A DNA stretch of 64,000 nt from contig NW_020653415.1 of the NCBI RefSeq assembly GCF_003589595.1, positions 1-64,000 of the forward strand. The letters are read 5' to 3'. Of this stretch, positions 1-11,300 are shown piece after piece. The position numbers and the translations under genes were made by a program. Below the pieces are notes generated by a model, which saw only the letters and a list, made by a program, of their open reading frames with translations, made no database searches and was not told where the DNA came from. This DNA comes from Hyposmocoma kahamanoa (lineage: Eukaryota; Arthropoda; Insecta; Lepidoptera; Cosmopterigidae). The stretch's first letter is position 1; every line of letters starts with the position of its first letter.

Positions 1-245
1 TAATTAAGTTGCATTTATAAATAGAAAGGTTGATAGAAATAAGTTTCATGAATTGTTAAGATTTTTGTACATATCAGTTATTGTTAAGTTAGACCCAATA
101 ATAATTAGAAATGACGTAGCTCTTGTTAAGGCAACAGATAAGTTTAACAAAGAAGTATAATAAAAGCAAGAAATAAAATACGTTTTATTTATTTCCGCGA
201 AGAATTTTTAACCATTACAAACATAAATACACTAAGCCTACGCAC
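1..245 (+). other. 3' UTR and downstream flank of a PPO copy lying upstream of the window
   Basis: This stretch matches, base for base over most of its length, the DNA that follows the stop codons of the two complete PPO genes (about 18634-18860 and 43879-44060). The shared order is a TTTATAAATAGAAAGGTTGATAG block, a GAATTGTTAAG.TTTTTGTACATAT block, and two adjacent poly(A) signals ending with AATAAA at 172-177. No PPO coding exon is inside the window here. I infer that a third gene of the array ends just before base 1. A dispersed duplicate of the UTR alone is the alternative. Confidence 0.7.
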
Positions 246-299
246 TAAACCTGCGCACTTTACTTTCTTAAAATTGGAGCAATGAAAATAACAATGAAA

Positions 300-640
300 A
301 GTAATAATGGATCTTGACAACGGGCTTCCACGATGTAACATGCCGTGACGGTCTGAGTCCGGCAGGGGACACGCCCAGCTGAACAGGTCTTCATCATGTT
401 CGCATCCTTGCCAGATTAGGGCAATGTTAGTGGGTGGAAAGATGGAAGAATTGAAAACAGAAATGAACAGATTAAAAATAGATATACTGGGATTATGTGA
501 GACAAGTTGGGAAGGAAGCAGAGGCTATTGGGACGGGGACTATAGAATAATTTACACTGGAGAAAAGTGAGAGACGAATGATACAGCTATAGGTTTAAAT
601 AAAAAGTGGGGAAATGAAAAAAATCTTCGAAGAACTAGTG
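300..640 (+). mobile_element. Endonuclease fragment of an RTE/CR1-like LINE
   Basis: From about 427 one frame reads as the start of an APE-type endonuclease of a non-LTR retrotransposon: a run resembling VGGKMEELKTEMNRL is followed by IDILGLCETSWEG, the usual metal-binding Glu region, then an in-frame stop after YTGEK. The preceding GC-richer 300-420 segment looks like the element's 5' leader. Only a few hundred bases remain, so this is a dead 3'-truncated fragment. Confidence 0.55.
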
Positions 641-689
641 TCGAGAAAAGCGCGGGAAACTTCTAACAATGCGGACATGATGCGGACGT

Positions 690-3600
690 ACTTTTTGTAA
701 CATAAAATTTAAACTTGATTTTTATTGATTAATTCGTCATTCAATCATTTGAGTTACGTAGTGTAAATATTTTAGAAGTTAGTAAACATTAATTCTATTT
801 GTGTATATATTGCTGTACATCTGGTAAGTTTTGTAAATATTTTCTCTATGTGAGTTACATGACCGAACCTCCTGATATTGCTTTGGGGGAGTTCACCCTG
901 TTGGTCACAATGTAACTATACCTGTAAAGGGAAGCGGAATGGATACTGATATTTCAGTAAGTAGAGCCGATTGGTCTGTACAGCGAAAAAAAATCGCAAA
1001 AGAAAGAGGACACATCACTGTAACACTAATGACGCAAATGAATTAGATTCTCACTATGGCAGTATGGAGAAATTATCAAATACATTTACCGAAAATAGTT
1101 TCAAACAACCTTTAAACCCAAAAAGCTCTGAAAACCCCCCTCAGGGACCTTCAACAACTTTACACACTGATTATGACAAAATATTGAACAAAGAAGAACC
1201 TCGGTTCTTCATTATCATATATCATATCATTCTCCACAGCCCGAGATGCCAATGACTTCATTAAAAGCAGTAAATTAGAAAATTTTAAACTCCGTGCATT
1301 TATTCCAATGTTCAATGTCACCAGATTAGGCGTAGTCCGGGGTGTACCATCTGAGTGGACATCTGAGGAAATTCTAAATAATGTCTCTGTTCCATTGGGA
1401 TGTGGGCAAATTATTAAAATTACGCGCCTTAATTTTAAAACACAGGTAAATGGGTCTACAGTTTGGAAACCTTCACAATCAGTTGTGTTCACATTTGATG
1501 GTCAAGTACTTCCCAAAAGAATATATATGTATATATGCTATAATGCATTGGCAGTAGAACTGTATACGTATCCAACTATCCAATGCTTTAATTGTTGCCG
1601 TTATGGTCATACGAAATTTGTTTGTCGCTCTCGCCTAGGTGCTTGCAATAAGTGTGCTCAGGAGCATAGGAGTGAAAGCTGCAATGTTGAGGAAAGCTGT
1701 GGATTGTGTATGATGTGTTCAGGGTATCATTATGCTATAACCAAAACTTGTCCAGAATGTAATCGTCAAAAAGAGATTAAATTGACTATGTCTCATAGTA
1801 GTATTTCTTATATGGAAACTTGCAAACTTCATCGACCAGTTTCAAAACCATATGCTGATGTAGTTTCAACAAAACTTACTCCAGTAAACACTAAAAATAA
1901 TGTCAGACAATCCCACAATTCTCAAACTACCTCTTATAAAAAAACTGTTATTGAAACCACTCTCACCACCAAACGTAATGAAAGGGTACTATGAAGTAGC
2001 CCATAATGCTATTAATCCAAATTACAAAATGCCTTCTACATCAGCAAATGGTTGTGCATTACAACTACTGCTGACAGTGCTGACAGTTTAGAGAATCAGG
2101 ATATAATAGAAACCATTATCACTATACTTAAGACCTTGTACAGAAAATACAGTCAAACCCTCCAACGTTACTGTGATAGTTGAAATACTCACTAGTTTAA
2201 TTACTAAAAATAATGGATGGAGTATACTATCTAAAAAAGTGACCTAATTCATACAATTAGTAAACATAAAATTAATGTTATTGCATTATCTGAGACATGG
2301 TCGTCAACTACCAATGCCATGCAGGTTGAATGTGCAGAGCCCACTCTTAGCTTAAAACGACAACTTCTAAGTGATAAATTTTTATTTAAAACCTTTCAGT
2401 TTTCTCACCATCCTCTTTTCCATGAGCTACAAATTCTTGAAGAACATATATATCCACTTAATTACTGGCGACACAAACCCCCACCTGCCTCATTAATAGT
2501 TTCAGGAAACTCTTAGCTCTTCAAGCTCCCATTTACCGCTCTCCCGTCTTACCTGTATTTGTTAACACTTTGAGTCTCTCTTTAAGTCCTGTTATTTGTT
2601 ACAACGTCGGTGTAGATAAAAATGACATAGAAGCAAACACTTTATTCAAGTTTAATACAGATGAAAAGATTCACACTTTATTTTTACAGATGCCTCAAAA
2701 TGTTCAGATGCTGAAAATGGGGAGTAGGTGTTTTTCATGCTCAATACAATATTGTTCATAAAATTAAATTACCACCTGAGGCATCTGTATTTACAGGAGA
2801 ATGCTTAGGCATTCTCAAAGCCCTTGAATATATTATAATAATGAAATTAAACAAATCTGTGATATTTAGCGATTCTAAAAGTTCATTACAAGCTATTAAA
2901 AAATTCCCATTCAAAATGAAGCCTTGTTATTCTGTTTTCTGTGATATTAGAGAAAAGCTTTTAAATGTAAATCTTTAAATTATTCAGTAGGTTTAGCATG
3001 GATACCGAGTCATCAAGGTATAAAAGGTAACGAAAGAGCTGATCAGTTGGCTAAAGACGCTGTGACTAGTGGAGATGTTCATCCATATATCAATTATTGC
3101 CATGATTTAATTTCCTTACCTAGAATCTATCTATTGGATTCCTGGGAAAAACTTTTAACTAAAACCTCTCAAACGAAAGGCAAACAATATTTCAAAGTAC
3201 AGCCTCATATTCCTAAAAAAACCCTGGTTTACTCGGATAGAATGTAATAAAACAATTACTAGTATTATTGTACGAATGCGTCTTGGTCATGTGTGCACCC
3301 CTGCACACTAACTAGATTACATATTGCGTATAACCAGTGTGAATGTGCAAACGATACGGGTGACCTCGATTCATTTCCTGTCCCCGCTATGATCGTTCCT
3401 CTTTCCTAAATTCCCTAACAGACTTCAATGTTCCATTTCCTACCCGTCTGTCCTGTTTACTATCACATTCATATACCTACTATAATGTTTTATCTTCCTT
3501 TATCCTGGACAATGATTTTAAAATATGATTAATATGTATATGTTAATTTATAACCTTATCCTTATTATATTTATAATACTTATACCCTTGTGATCCACTT

Positions 3601-3720
3601 TTTCCAAGTGCTGCGATTCTTCCATTTTTTTTTTTCATTATAATCCTGTTTCTCTACCTTTTAACTTGACATTGGCAAAAAGTCGAAGCTCTATTGCCAT
3701 AACATAAAAAAAATAGTATC
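690..3720 (+). mobile_element. Degenerate non-LTR retrotransposon with RNase H (I-superfamily-like)
   Basis: The parts lie in the usual order on one strand. There is a 5' region, an ORF1 with zinc knuckles (1308-1994), a scrap of endonuclease reading INVIALSETW near 2275-2315, a piece downstream of the reverse transcriptase (2319-2510), and an RNase H domain (about 2690-3100) that includes a TGECLGILKALEY helix, SDSKSSLQAI and AWIPSHQGIKGNERADQLA. A zinc-binding tail follows to about 3450. The reverse transcriptase core is missing and the frame breaks several times. A related RNase H fragment lies at 19.6-20.56 kb. An RNase H domain argues against the Jockey clade. Confidence 0.75.
1308..1994 (+). 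pseudogene. LINE ORF1 (gag-like) remnant with CCHC zinc knuckles
   Basis: This 228-residue open stretch contains an RNA-recognition-like first half (FNVTRLGVVRGVPSEWTSEE) and then cysteine clusters at about residues 94-150: CFNCCRYGHTKFVC, a CNKCAQEHRSESC unit and a CGLCMMCSGYH unit. That arrangement is typical of ORF1 proteins of insect non-LTR elements, which bind element RNA. The likely upstream portion (about 940-1250) is in other frames, so ORF1 is frameshifted. It is a transposon protein, not a host gene. Confidence 0.75.
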
Positions 3721-4849
3721 ACGCTCCGAAACGCAATTCGTCTTATGTGTTAAGTATATTTAAGTATAATATTAATCCATTGGTAAATAAATATTCTGAT
3801 TATTATTGACAACGACAACACTAATTTTGTTTAATTAGATTATTTTAAGTTGTCGAAGAATTAAAATAATTTCGTTAATCATGCGTTAATCACATAAAAT
3901 TATAAGTACCTACAAAAAAAAAGAAAACGTATGTGGTGTAAATTCAAAACGCACCCAAATTTGAGTTATTTTATTCAAATTTTCTTAAAATCACTTCAGT
4001 ACTTTGGATTGGATCACAAACTAAGTATTAAGTAGGGATTGTACTGTAATAAATTGAAGAGAAACAAAACATGAGCGAGCCTGAGTCTAGCGTTGATGAA
4101 AAACTGATTTGTTATAGTTCAACTGATTCTTTCATCTACCATTTTCCTCGGTATAGTGGGGTGAAAAGTTGTGTGTTTCGTTCGGCTGCAAAGTTGTTTT
4201 GCGTGTCGTAACTTGAAACCCTCGCTGCACTCAGGATTTTATTTTCGAACCATTCTATTTTCCCTCGTTTCAATCTTAGAACTCTTCGCTTGCTCAGGTT
4301 TCAATACAAGCACAAACAACAACTGTGCAGCCTTGCATAACAAATAACTATTACTGTTGTCTATGCGCAACGCATCAGAGTAGGTACCACTTATCTAACT
4401 ATTTCTACGACAAAGCAGCACTACCGTGTCCCGAATAATAGAGTACGCAAAACTCACAATATTATGTCTCACGACCAGTAACGCATATTTGCGATATTAA
4501 GACATAGATAAAAGGATATTTTGTGCTTGCAAATGGAAACTTTCCATCAGGTGTAGCTTCTGACTGCTATCTATACAGAAATTTAAAAAAAAATAATTTA
4601 TTATTAGGTAGCATAGAGTAAAAACGTAAATCGTAAAACGGAAGTATTCAGGTCTCTTCAATGTTTTCGTAAACAAAGGGTTTATATGATTCACAACATT
4701 TTTTTGTCTTTAAATTGCTTTCTACAACATCCTGTGGTCCTCTTTCTAACCGGGAGTTAGCAAATGTTTATTACCCGCTATGAATACGCGCCAGCATCAC
4801 AATTATCGATAACAATAAAGTTTCAAACTTTTATTTTTATTTTATAATG
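3720..4849. other. Intergenic DNA with nothing recognisable
   Basis: AT-rich sequence between the LINE remnant and the repeat that abuts the PPO copy A promoter. The open stretches here are short and show no domain. No RNA gene was recognised. Confidence 0.5.
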
Positions 4850-5125
4850 GTTGATGATAAGCTACACGCCTGTTCATAACAGTTGTAGTGTCCTCAGAGC
4901 TTTAGATCGCAAAAATTTGAAGGGCACTGCCACGGCGCCCGTCACCCTGAGACATAAGTTGATAAGTCCCATGTGCCTGTAATTTTACCAGCACCCTTAC
5001 CCTTCAAAACACAGTAATGCTGACATTACTGCTTGGCAACAGAAATAGGTAAGATGGCAGACTTCCCTGGACGAACTCTTTCACAAGGAGCTCTACTGCT
5101 ACTAACAGTTCTCACGGAAACCACA
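4850..5125 (+). repeat. Dispersed repeat abutting the PPO copy A promoter
   Basis: The GCTACACGCCTGTTCATAAC start followed by CAGAGCTTTAGATCGCAAAAA and a GGCACTGCCACGGCGCCCGT block recurs at 17072-17195 (+) and in part at about 48330-48380 (-). The segment ends about at 5125, where copy A begins to align with the copy B promoter. It is therefore an insertion into the upstream flank of copy A. It looks like the 3' part of a lepidopteran LINE-type repeat; its class is not certain. Confidence 0.65.
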
Positions 5126-5333
5126 GTTTATCAGTTCCGTTTAGTGGTTTTGCGCCCCGAAGCAGTACTAATGTTGCACTCCAACCCAAAACCATATAAT
5201 GTACAAAAACCAGAATATGATCTAGTCTTGTCACATCACTTCACAGGTCACTGTGAAGTGTAGTTACCTCACATTAGGTCTTAGTTGTATTATATTAACG
5301 GGTTTTTCAGGAATTAGTAGTGAAAAATTTAAG
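5126..5333 (+). promoter_or_regulatory. Promoter and 5' UTR of PPO copy A
   Basis: From TATCAGTTCCGTTTAGTGGT at about 5128 to the ATG the sequence aligns with the region before copy B (about 23440-23674). The TATAAAA of copy B (23525-23531) corresponds here to TACAAAA (5202-5208), with a TATAAT a few bases before it. A perfect hairpin follows at 5237-5260. The block is conserved while flanking DNA is not, so it is probably the core promoter. The transcription start is inferred to lie near 5230. Confidence 0.65.
5237..5260. promoter_or_regulatory. Perfect inverted repeat at the PPO copy A transcription start region
   Basis: CACTTCACAG, a four-base loop GTCA, then CTGTGAAGTG: ten perfectly paired bases per arm. 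The same arms, with loop GTCT, occur at the same place before copy B (23558-23581). The left arm plus loop also contains AGGTCA, a nuclear-receptor half-site, in copy A; copy B has AGGTCT. It could be a protein-binding palindrome or a 5' UTR hairpin. Confidence 0.55.
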
Positions 5334-8300
5334 ATGGCAGACGAATTCACCGTAAAAAGTCTGACTCTACTGTTCGACCGTCCCAGCGAACCTCTCATCA
5401 CCCCAAAGGGTGATAACAAAGCTGTCTTTCAATTGACTGACCAGTTTGTCGTAAGTTGAAAACTAACTATAGATAGTTTAATGTTACTACTATAATAATA
5501 ATTACTACTGTAATATTTGTATGGCGTACATTTATTTATCTCGTGCGTTTATGTGCAATTTGTGGTTGTCTATGTGCGTCCATGGAACCCGCTCGTTTAT
5601 CTGCGGCAGGTAATATAAATATATTTGTACCATAATATAGGTACAGACTGTCCCACGGTTATGCGACACGGAGGGAAAGTACTTTCACTTTAAATTAAAA
5701 TTAAATTAAATTGGACTTTATTCATCAAACACACCCACACATGTTACAAAGAACATCACACGATTTTGCGTACTAACAAATTATGAGCTATGAGTGATGG
5801 AAAGGACGAAATCTCAACATAGTGCTGTTTTTCAGTCTCCGCCTGTGTTCTCTATCGAATATTGTCGGAACATAATTTTGAGCTAGAGGACTACAACAAA
5901 ACAAACATCATTCATCTAACTTAAATCTAACTAAAAATCTAACTATTTATTTACTTTACAGTATGTCGGTTACAAGTGATAATAATAAAAAACAAACAAA
6001 TCTAATCAGGACGACTTTAATTGAACTGTGTTCCTTTTTATTTAAAATATTATATTACTTGAAAGGAATTAATCCTTATAATTGACCCTGTCGATCAGCA
6101 TCATAAAAATACAGAATGCTTTTTTTACATTTTGTCGATTTTATTCCCAGGTATAGCAAACAACTTTTCCAAATCTTTGAATACAGTATTACTTATTTTT
6201 AAACATAAAATAATATCTCAATGAAGCAAAACATCCTGTCTACAATATTTAACGTGTACTTTCTCTCTTTTCATGCCCTTTAAACACTATTTTTTAAATT
6301 ACATAGTCGTGGGACAACCCGTGTAATATTTTCCACATGAATATTATAACTACGACTTGATTTTCTTCTCAACTAAATTGTAGGAGTTCCTTAAATTCTG
6401 CTAAGATTTAAACATATTGCTTAATATATAGCACATATAGTTATACAAACGTGAATATTTTTTCTCTTCGAAGTAAAATACCCTAATAGATATTTAGAAA
6501 GGTATTCTTGTATAATAACTAACGAGGTACGGATTTTTAGATTACGAAGGTTCTGAAAAGAAAACCTGCGTACCTAGCAGTAATCGATTCTAAAACAGCA
6601 CACCTTTTAGCCTCCAGATTACGAGAACAACGGCTTAGACCTCAACAACCGCTTCGGCGAGGATGCTACCGAGACGATCCCACTGAAGAACTTGAGCCAG
6701 GTGCCACAATTTCCCAATGCGTCGCAGCTACCACCCGATGCAGACTTCTCTCTCTTCCTGCCGAAACACCAAGAGATGGCTACGGAGGTCATCGATGTAC
6801 TTATGAGTGAGTAAGAGTTACGATGCGACCTCTTTCATCGTCATCCTACCTTTTTATCACCCTTTTATCTAGTTCCTGACCACCTACTACTTTGAGTTTT
6901 GAATCGTTTTTAAATTCCTCTCACTTTTCGTCTTTCCGTCGACACTGTCTACTAAATTTCCGAAGCGGGCACACGTACTCAACTTTTCATAAAATTCTGA
7001 CCAGTTAAATCATGTAACCTATCTGCTTGTAAAGTATTATATTTGTAATACCATTGAAAATCATGTAACCGAAATGCTTATAAGCATAGTATTTCTAGAA
7101 AATACGGGCCTTTTTCGGGTAAGTTCCTTTTTTTACCTATTAACGTGTATCTAATTAAAGTAGGTTGTGTTATTATACGATTGTACCTGATGTTTTATTA
7201 CAGCCTTTACGCTTTTACTATACCTGTTCTTATCCCTTCCTGTACCTTCTCTTTCTTATTTCTACAATAAAATGCATGTGGACCAAGCCTCCTATTTAAT
7301 TGCACATTTACTACTTTCCCTATAGATCTATATAGCTTGATTGATATAAAAGTGCTTAGAATTGTGTAAAAATATTTGAATGTAGTACAACCATAGCCCA
7401 CCTCAAAATAAAATTTCATTATATGTTTGCATTTTATACGAGTCTTATGTTTTTATATCTTTGAACTTCTTATATTTCACAAATATATGGTGGGGTGAAA
7501 GTTTATATTAAAACGTTTGTAAACAATTATCTCCATTCTGTGTCGCACATGTCTACATTAATTTGCCGCGAGTTAAGCAAAATAATACCGATTGAAATAT
7601 CTACCTATTACAAGAGGAGATAAAATTAAAACAATAAAACCTGTAATAAAACATCTGTTTCACATAAAAAATATTACAGCATAATACAACGAGGATAAAA
7701 ATGTGTAAAAACTTTAATGGTTAAATGAAGAGATTGTATAATATAGCTCTGATGGCGCTTTTTCTTTAACGTTCAAATAGAACTCGAAATTAAAAAGTAA
7801 AATGAAAAACATCGAATCAACACAGCAGACCTAACGAGTTAAGGCCTATTTAGATAAAGAGAGAGTTTATCGTCTCGAAGATACGATTATCGAAAGAATA
7901 TAAAAAACTTTCCTCGTGTAAACATTCGCGATTATCGAACGTCCACGTGAGCGATAATCGCCTCGCCTTTCAATATTGAACGACTAAACAGAACTCGAAA
8001 GCAAAAATCGTATTTCGAGTTTCTGTGCAAGCCGTTTCTGCCACGAGTGCAGTGCGCGAGGGAGTTTTGATTATCACTGCTTTTCTAAGACAAGAATTAA
8101 TGAAACGAGAACGAAAAAAAATTTTGGATTAAGAAATGTTATAAAATTTGAAAAAAAAAATGTATATTTTTCTACAATGCAATGAACTTAATATTATCAG
8201 CAGTTCCAAATTTGAATGATTTTTGCGTCATTTCGATATATCCATAGTCAATATCGCAGTAATCACAGAACTCGAATGGCGATTCTCGCACTCAAAACGG

Positions 8301-11300
8301 TTCGAACCGATTTGTACGATAATCGTATGAACTTGAAAAAATGTCATACGAGATCGTGTTTAGACAAGTCGAAAACTCGTAAGCAAGAATCTCCTTACTA
8401 CATATTTATCTGTGTAAACAGTCGAGGAGGCGATTAAGTTGCTTGCGAATCTCGTATGACATAATCGTAGGCGATATTTTAGTTCTTGCCTGAATGTAAA
8501 CTTTATGATACGATAATCTTATGGCGATTATTGCTTACGATAATCACCTACGAGTTTTCGTCACGAAGCGTGCGAGAAACTCTCTCCATCTAAATGGGCC
8601 TTTAGAGTGAATTAATGTATTTTTTAGTACATAATATTTTGTATTGACTCCATCTGTAGCTCTGTTGGTAGAGTGGCGGCCCTAATTTGGGATACAGACG
8701 CAAGTTCGAGTCCTGTCAGAATATTTTTTTGTGTTAAAACTTTGTATTAATAATTATAACAAGCCAGTAGAGTAATTTCACAAAAAATAAACGAATATCA
8801 TGGTAGCAAAACATCATAACATTCAATAAAATCAAAAGCTTGGGTTTTATTGCAATTGTTAGAGAACTGGTAAAGTTTGTAATGACAAAGATTATATTTG
8901 TTTTTTCAAACAAACCGACGTTTCGGACCCTTTACAGGTTCCATGGTCACGGTTGACTGAGGTGGTACAGTCATCAACCAGTTATGTCTAATAATAATAA
9001 TAATAAGCAAACCACCCTATTTTTTCACTATAGTTACAAAAGTTATTAATTAAATACCTTATTTTTAATTTTACAAAGAAAAGGTGTTACAGACAAGATC
9101 GGAAGAGTCCTCAGACGTGCATCTATCAAGACCTATTTCAAGCACCTGAGGAAGATTTCTCAGTTCCTGAGAGCTGTGAAATGTAACATGCCCTTACAGG
9201 ATGCAGGAGTTTACAAGCTTGACTGTGAGTGCGGTATCTCTTATATTGGACAAACGAAGCGAAGTATTTGTACCCACGTCAAAGAACATATAGCTGATGT
9301 CAAACACCGTCGCGTAAACATGTCTGCAGTCTGCGAGCATGTCATGGATAAACGTACACATTCAATGAAGTTTGACAAACCCCAGGTCCTTACAAAAGAA
9401 ATCCGTTGTCTACCCAGGATGATGCGAGAGTCCATTGAAATTAAAAAACATTCTAATTTCAACAGGGAAGATGGTTTCTCCGCACCACCAGTTTGGGATC
9501 CTGTATTTCCTCTGATGAAAAATCCCAAACAGACATACAGTAGACTACAGTACTAATTAATATGTTTTAATTTATTCAAATTTCTATTATTAATTAATAA
9601 TAAATAGAACTTAATAAAAATTCATTCAATAAAATAATTTGTAAAACGTAATGTAGCGTAAATTAGAATGTTTCTTTGTAAAATTAAAGGTATTAATAAC
9701 TCTTGTAACTATAGTGAAAAATTAGGGTGGCTCGCATTAATATTAGACAAACTGGTTGAAGGCTGTACCACCTCAGTCAACTGTGACCATGGAACCTGTA
9801 AAGGGCCCGAAACGTCGGTTTGTTTGAAAAAACAAATATACGCGATTTAAATCCGGAAAAATAGTTTCATTTCCTATGTGTAATAATCGCGAAAACCTAA
9901 GAACTAGAGACAAAGATAATATTTCTTACAGGTGTGCCTGAGAATCAGCTGGCAGACTTCCTTTCCACCTGTGCCTTCTCCAGGGTGCATCTAAACCCGC
10001 AGCTTTTCAACTATTGTTTCTCTACAGCTTTGATGCACAGGTATAATAATAATCCTTTATTCAAATTAAGTATAAAAACTTAAGAAGTATTTAGCCTGGC
10101 TCTTACTCCCGTTCCGAGATAAAGTTTCTTTAATAACACAATGCTAATTGCAATGTGTTTAGTGTGAATCACACTTCTTAAATTGATAATACCGCTTACT
10201 AGTACGGTTTTAAAAATCTTTTTTTTTTTTAATAGAACTCACTCCTTAATTTATGGTAGTCTGAGTAATACGGCATGCTAGTGCGGTATTACACGTCGTA
10301 ATTTTGAAAAACATAACCTATTTGTCGAATCGCCGGACAACTTCTTCTTGAGCTACATACCACTATTATTTTATATTTAGGTAAGTATATAAACATGGAG
10401 TACCCCAGAAGCACAAAATAATTTAACGTTTTTCTACATTAATCATTTATTAAACTGCTATCAGTGCATACACCTTTTCCAGTAGGTGCAGTGCAATATG
10501 TTAACTATTTAAAACTACATGAAATTATGTTTGCATATTATCAAGACAAATTTACAGAAAGATCATTCATAAAACACAATAATGGTATTTCCTACCAGCC
10601 AGCCATTTGTCGCTAATCGCGTGCGGCCGCACAGACTTTTATAAATAACGAATTATATTTTATCCCCAGACGAGACACGCGCAATGTGCCGATTCCCAAT
10701 CTCGCAGAGACATTTCCATTCAAATTCATGGATTCACATGTGTTCCAGCAGGCTCGCGAATCCACGCAAGTCTTGGAAAACGCAGAGGTAATGAATATTT
10801 TTATTTAATGTTACAAAATAAGTAACGACACATTGTTTCATAGATTGGGTTCCCAGCTTCTCAGATCTTGATTAAATTATTTATGAGACCATTCGATAAC
10901 ATCAACTACTACATACATAAAAAAGACCTGGCCCAGCAGTGCGAGGTTAGTTTTCTTTTAGTTCAGTAAATTAACTGCTTTCAGTATATCACATATTCAT
11001 TTCTTACACTATGAAACAATTTTTCCCTTTCCTTCACAACACATATCGCATTTTTTATCAGATTCCAAAAATAACATAGGTTTTTTTAATTATTTTTCTT
11101 TGGAATATAAAAAGGGATCCAATATACTTAACTAAGCATAGTCCTACAAAATTGTATACATACACATATGTATACAGTTTGACTGCAGGATCAAAACGAG
11201 TCTCAATTGAGCAAAAAGTTACAAACTGACACTCAATGTGGTTAAAAATACTTAAATAATATAATTACTAAATATTCAACAAAAACTTGTGAAATTAATG

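Noticed and set aside
5033..5263. 76-residue frame upstream of PPO copy A
   Set aside because: It runs from the dispersed repeat into the conserved promoter and hairpin; there is no counterpart in copy B.
8646..8730. A tRNA gene
   Set aside because: A and B boxes are present but there is no acceptor-stem pairing or CCA-side structure, and the sequence continues into a SINE tail shared with other copies.
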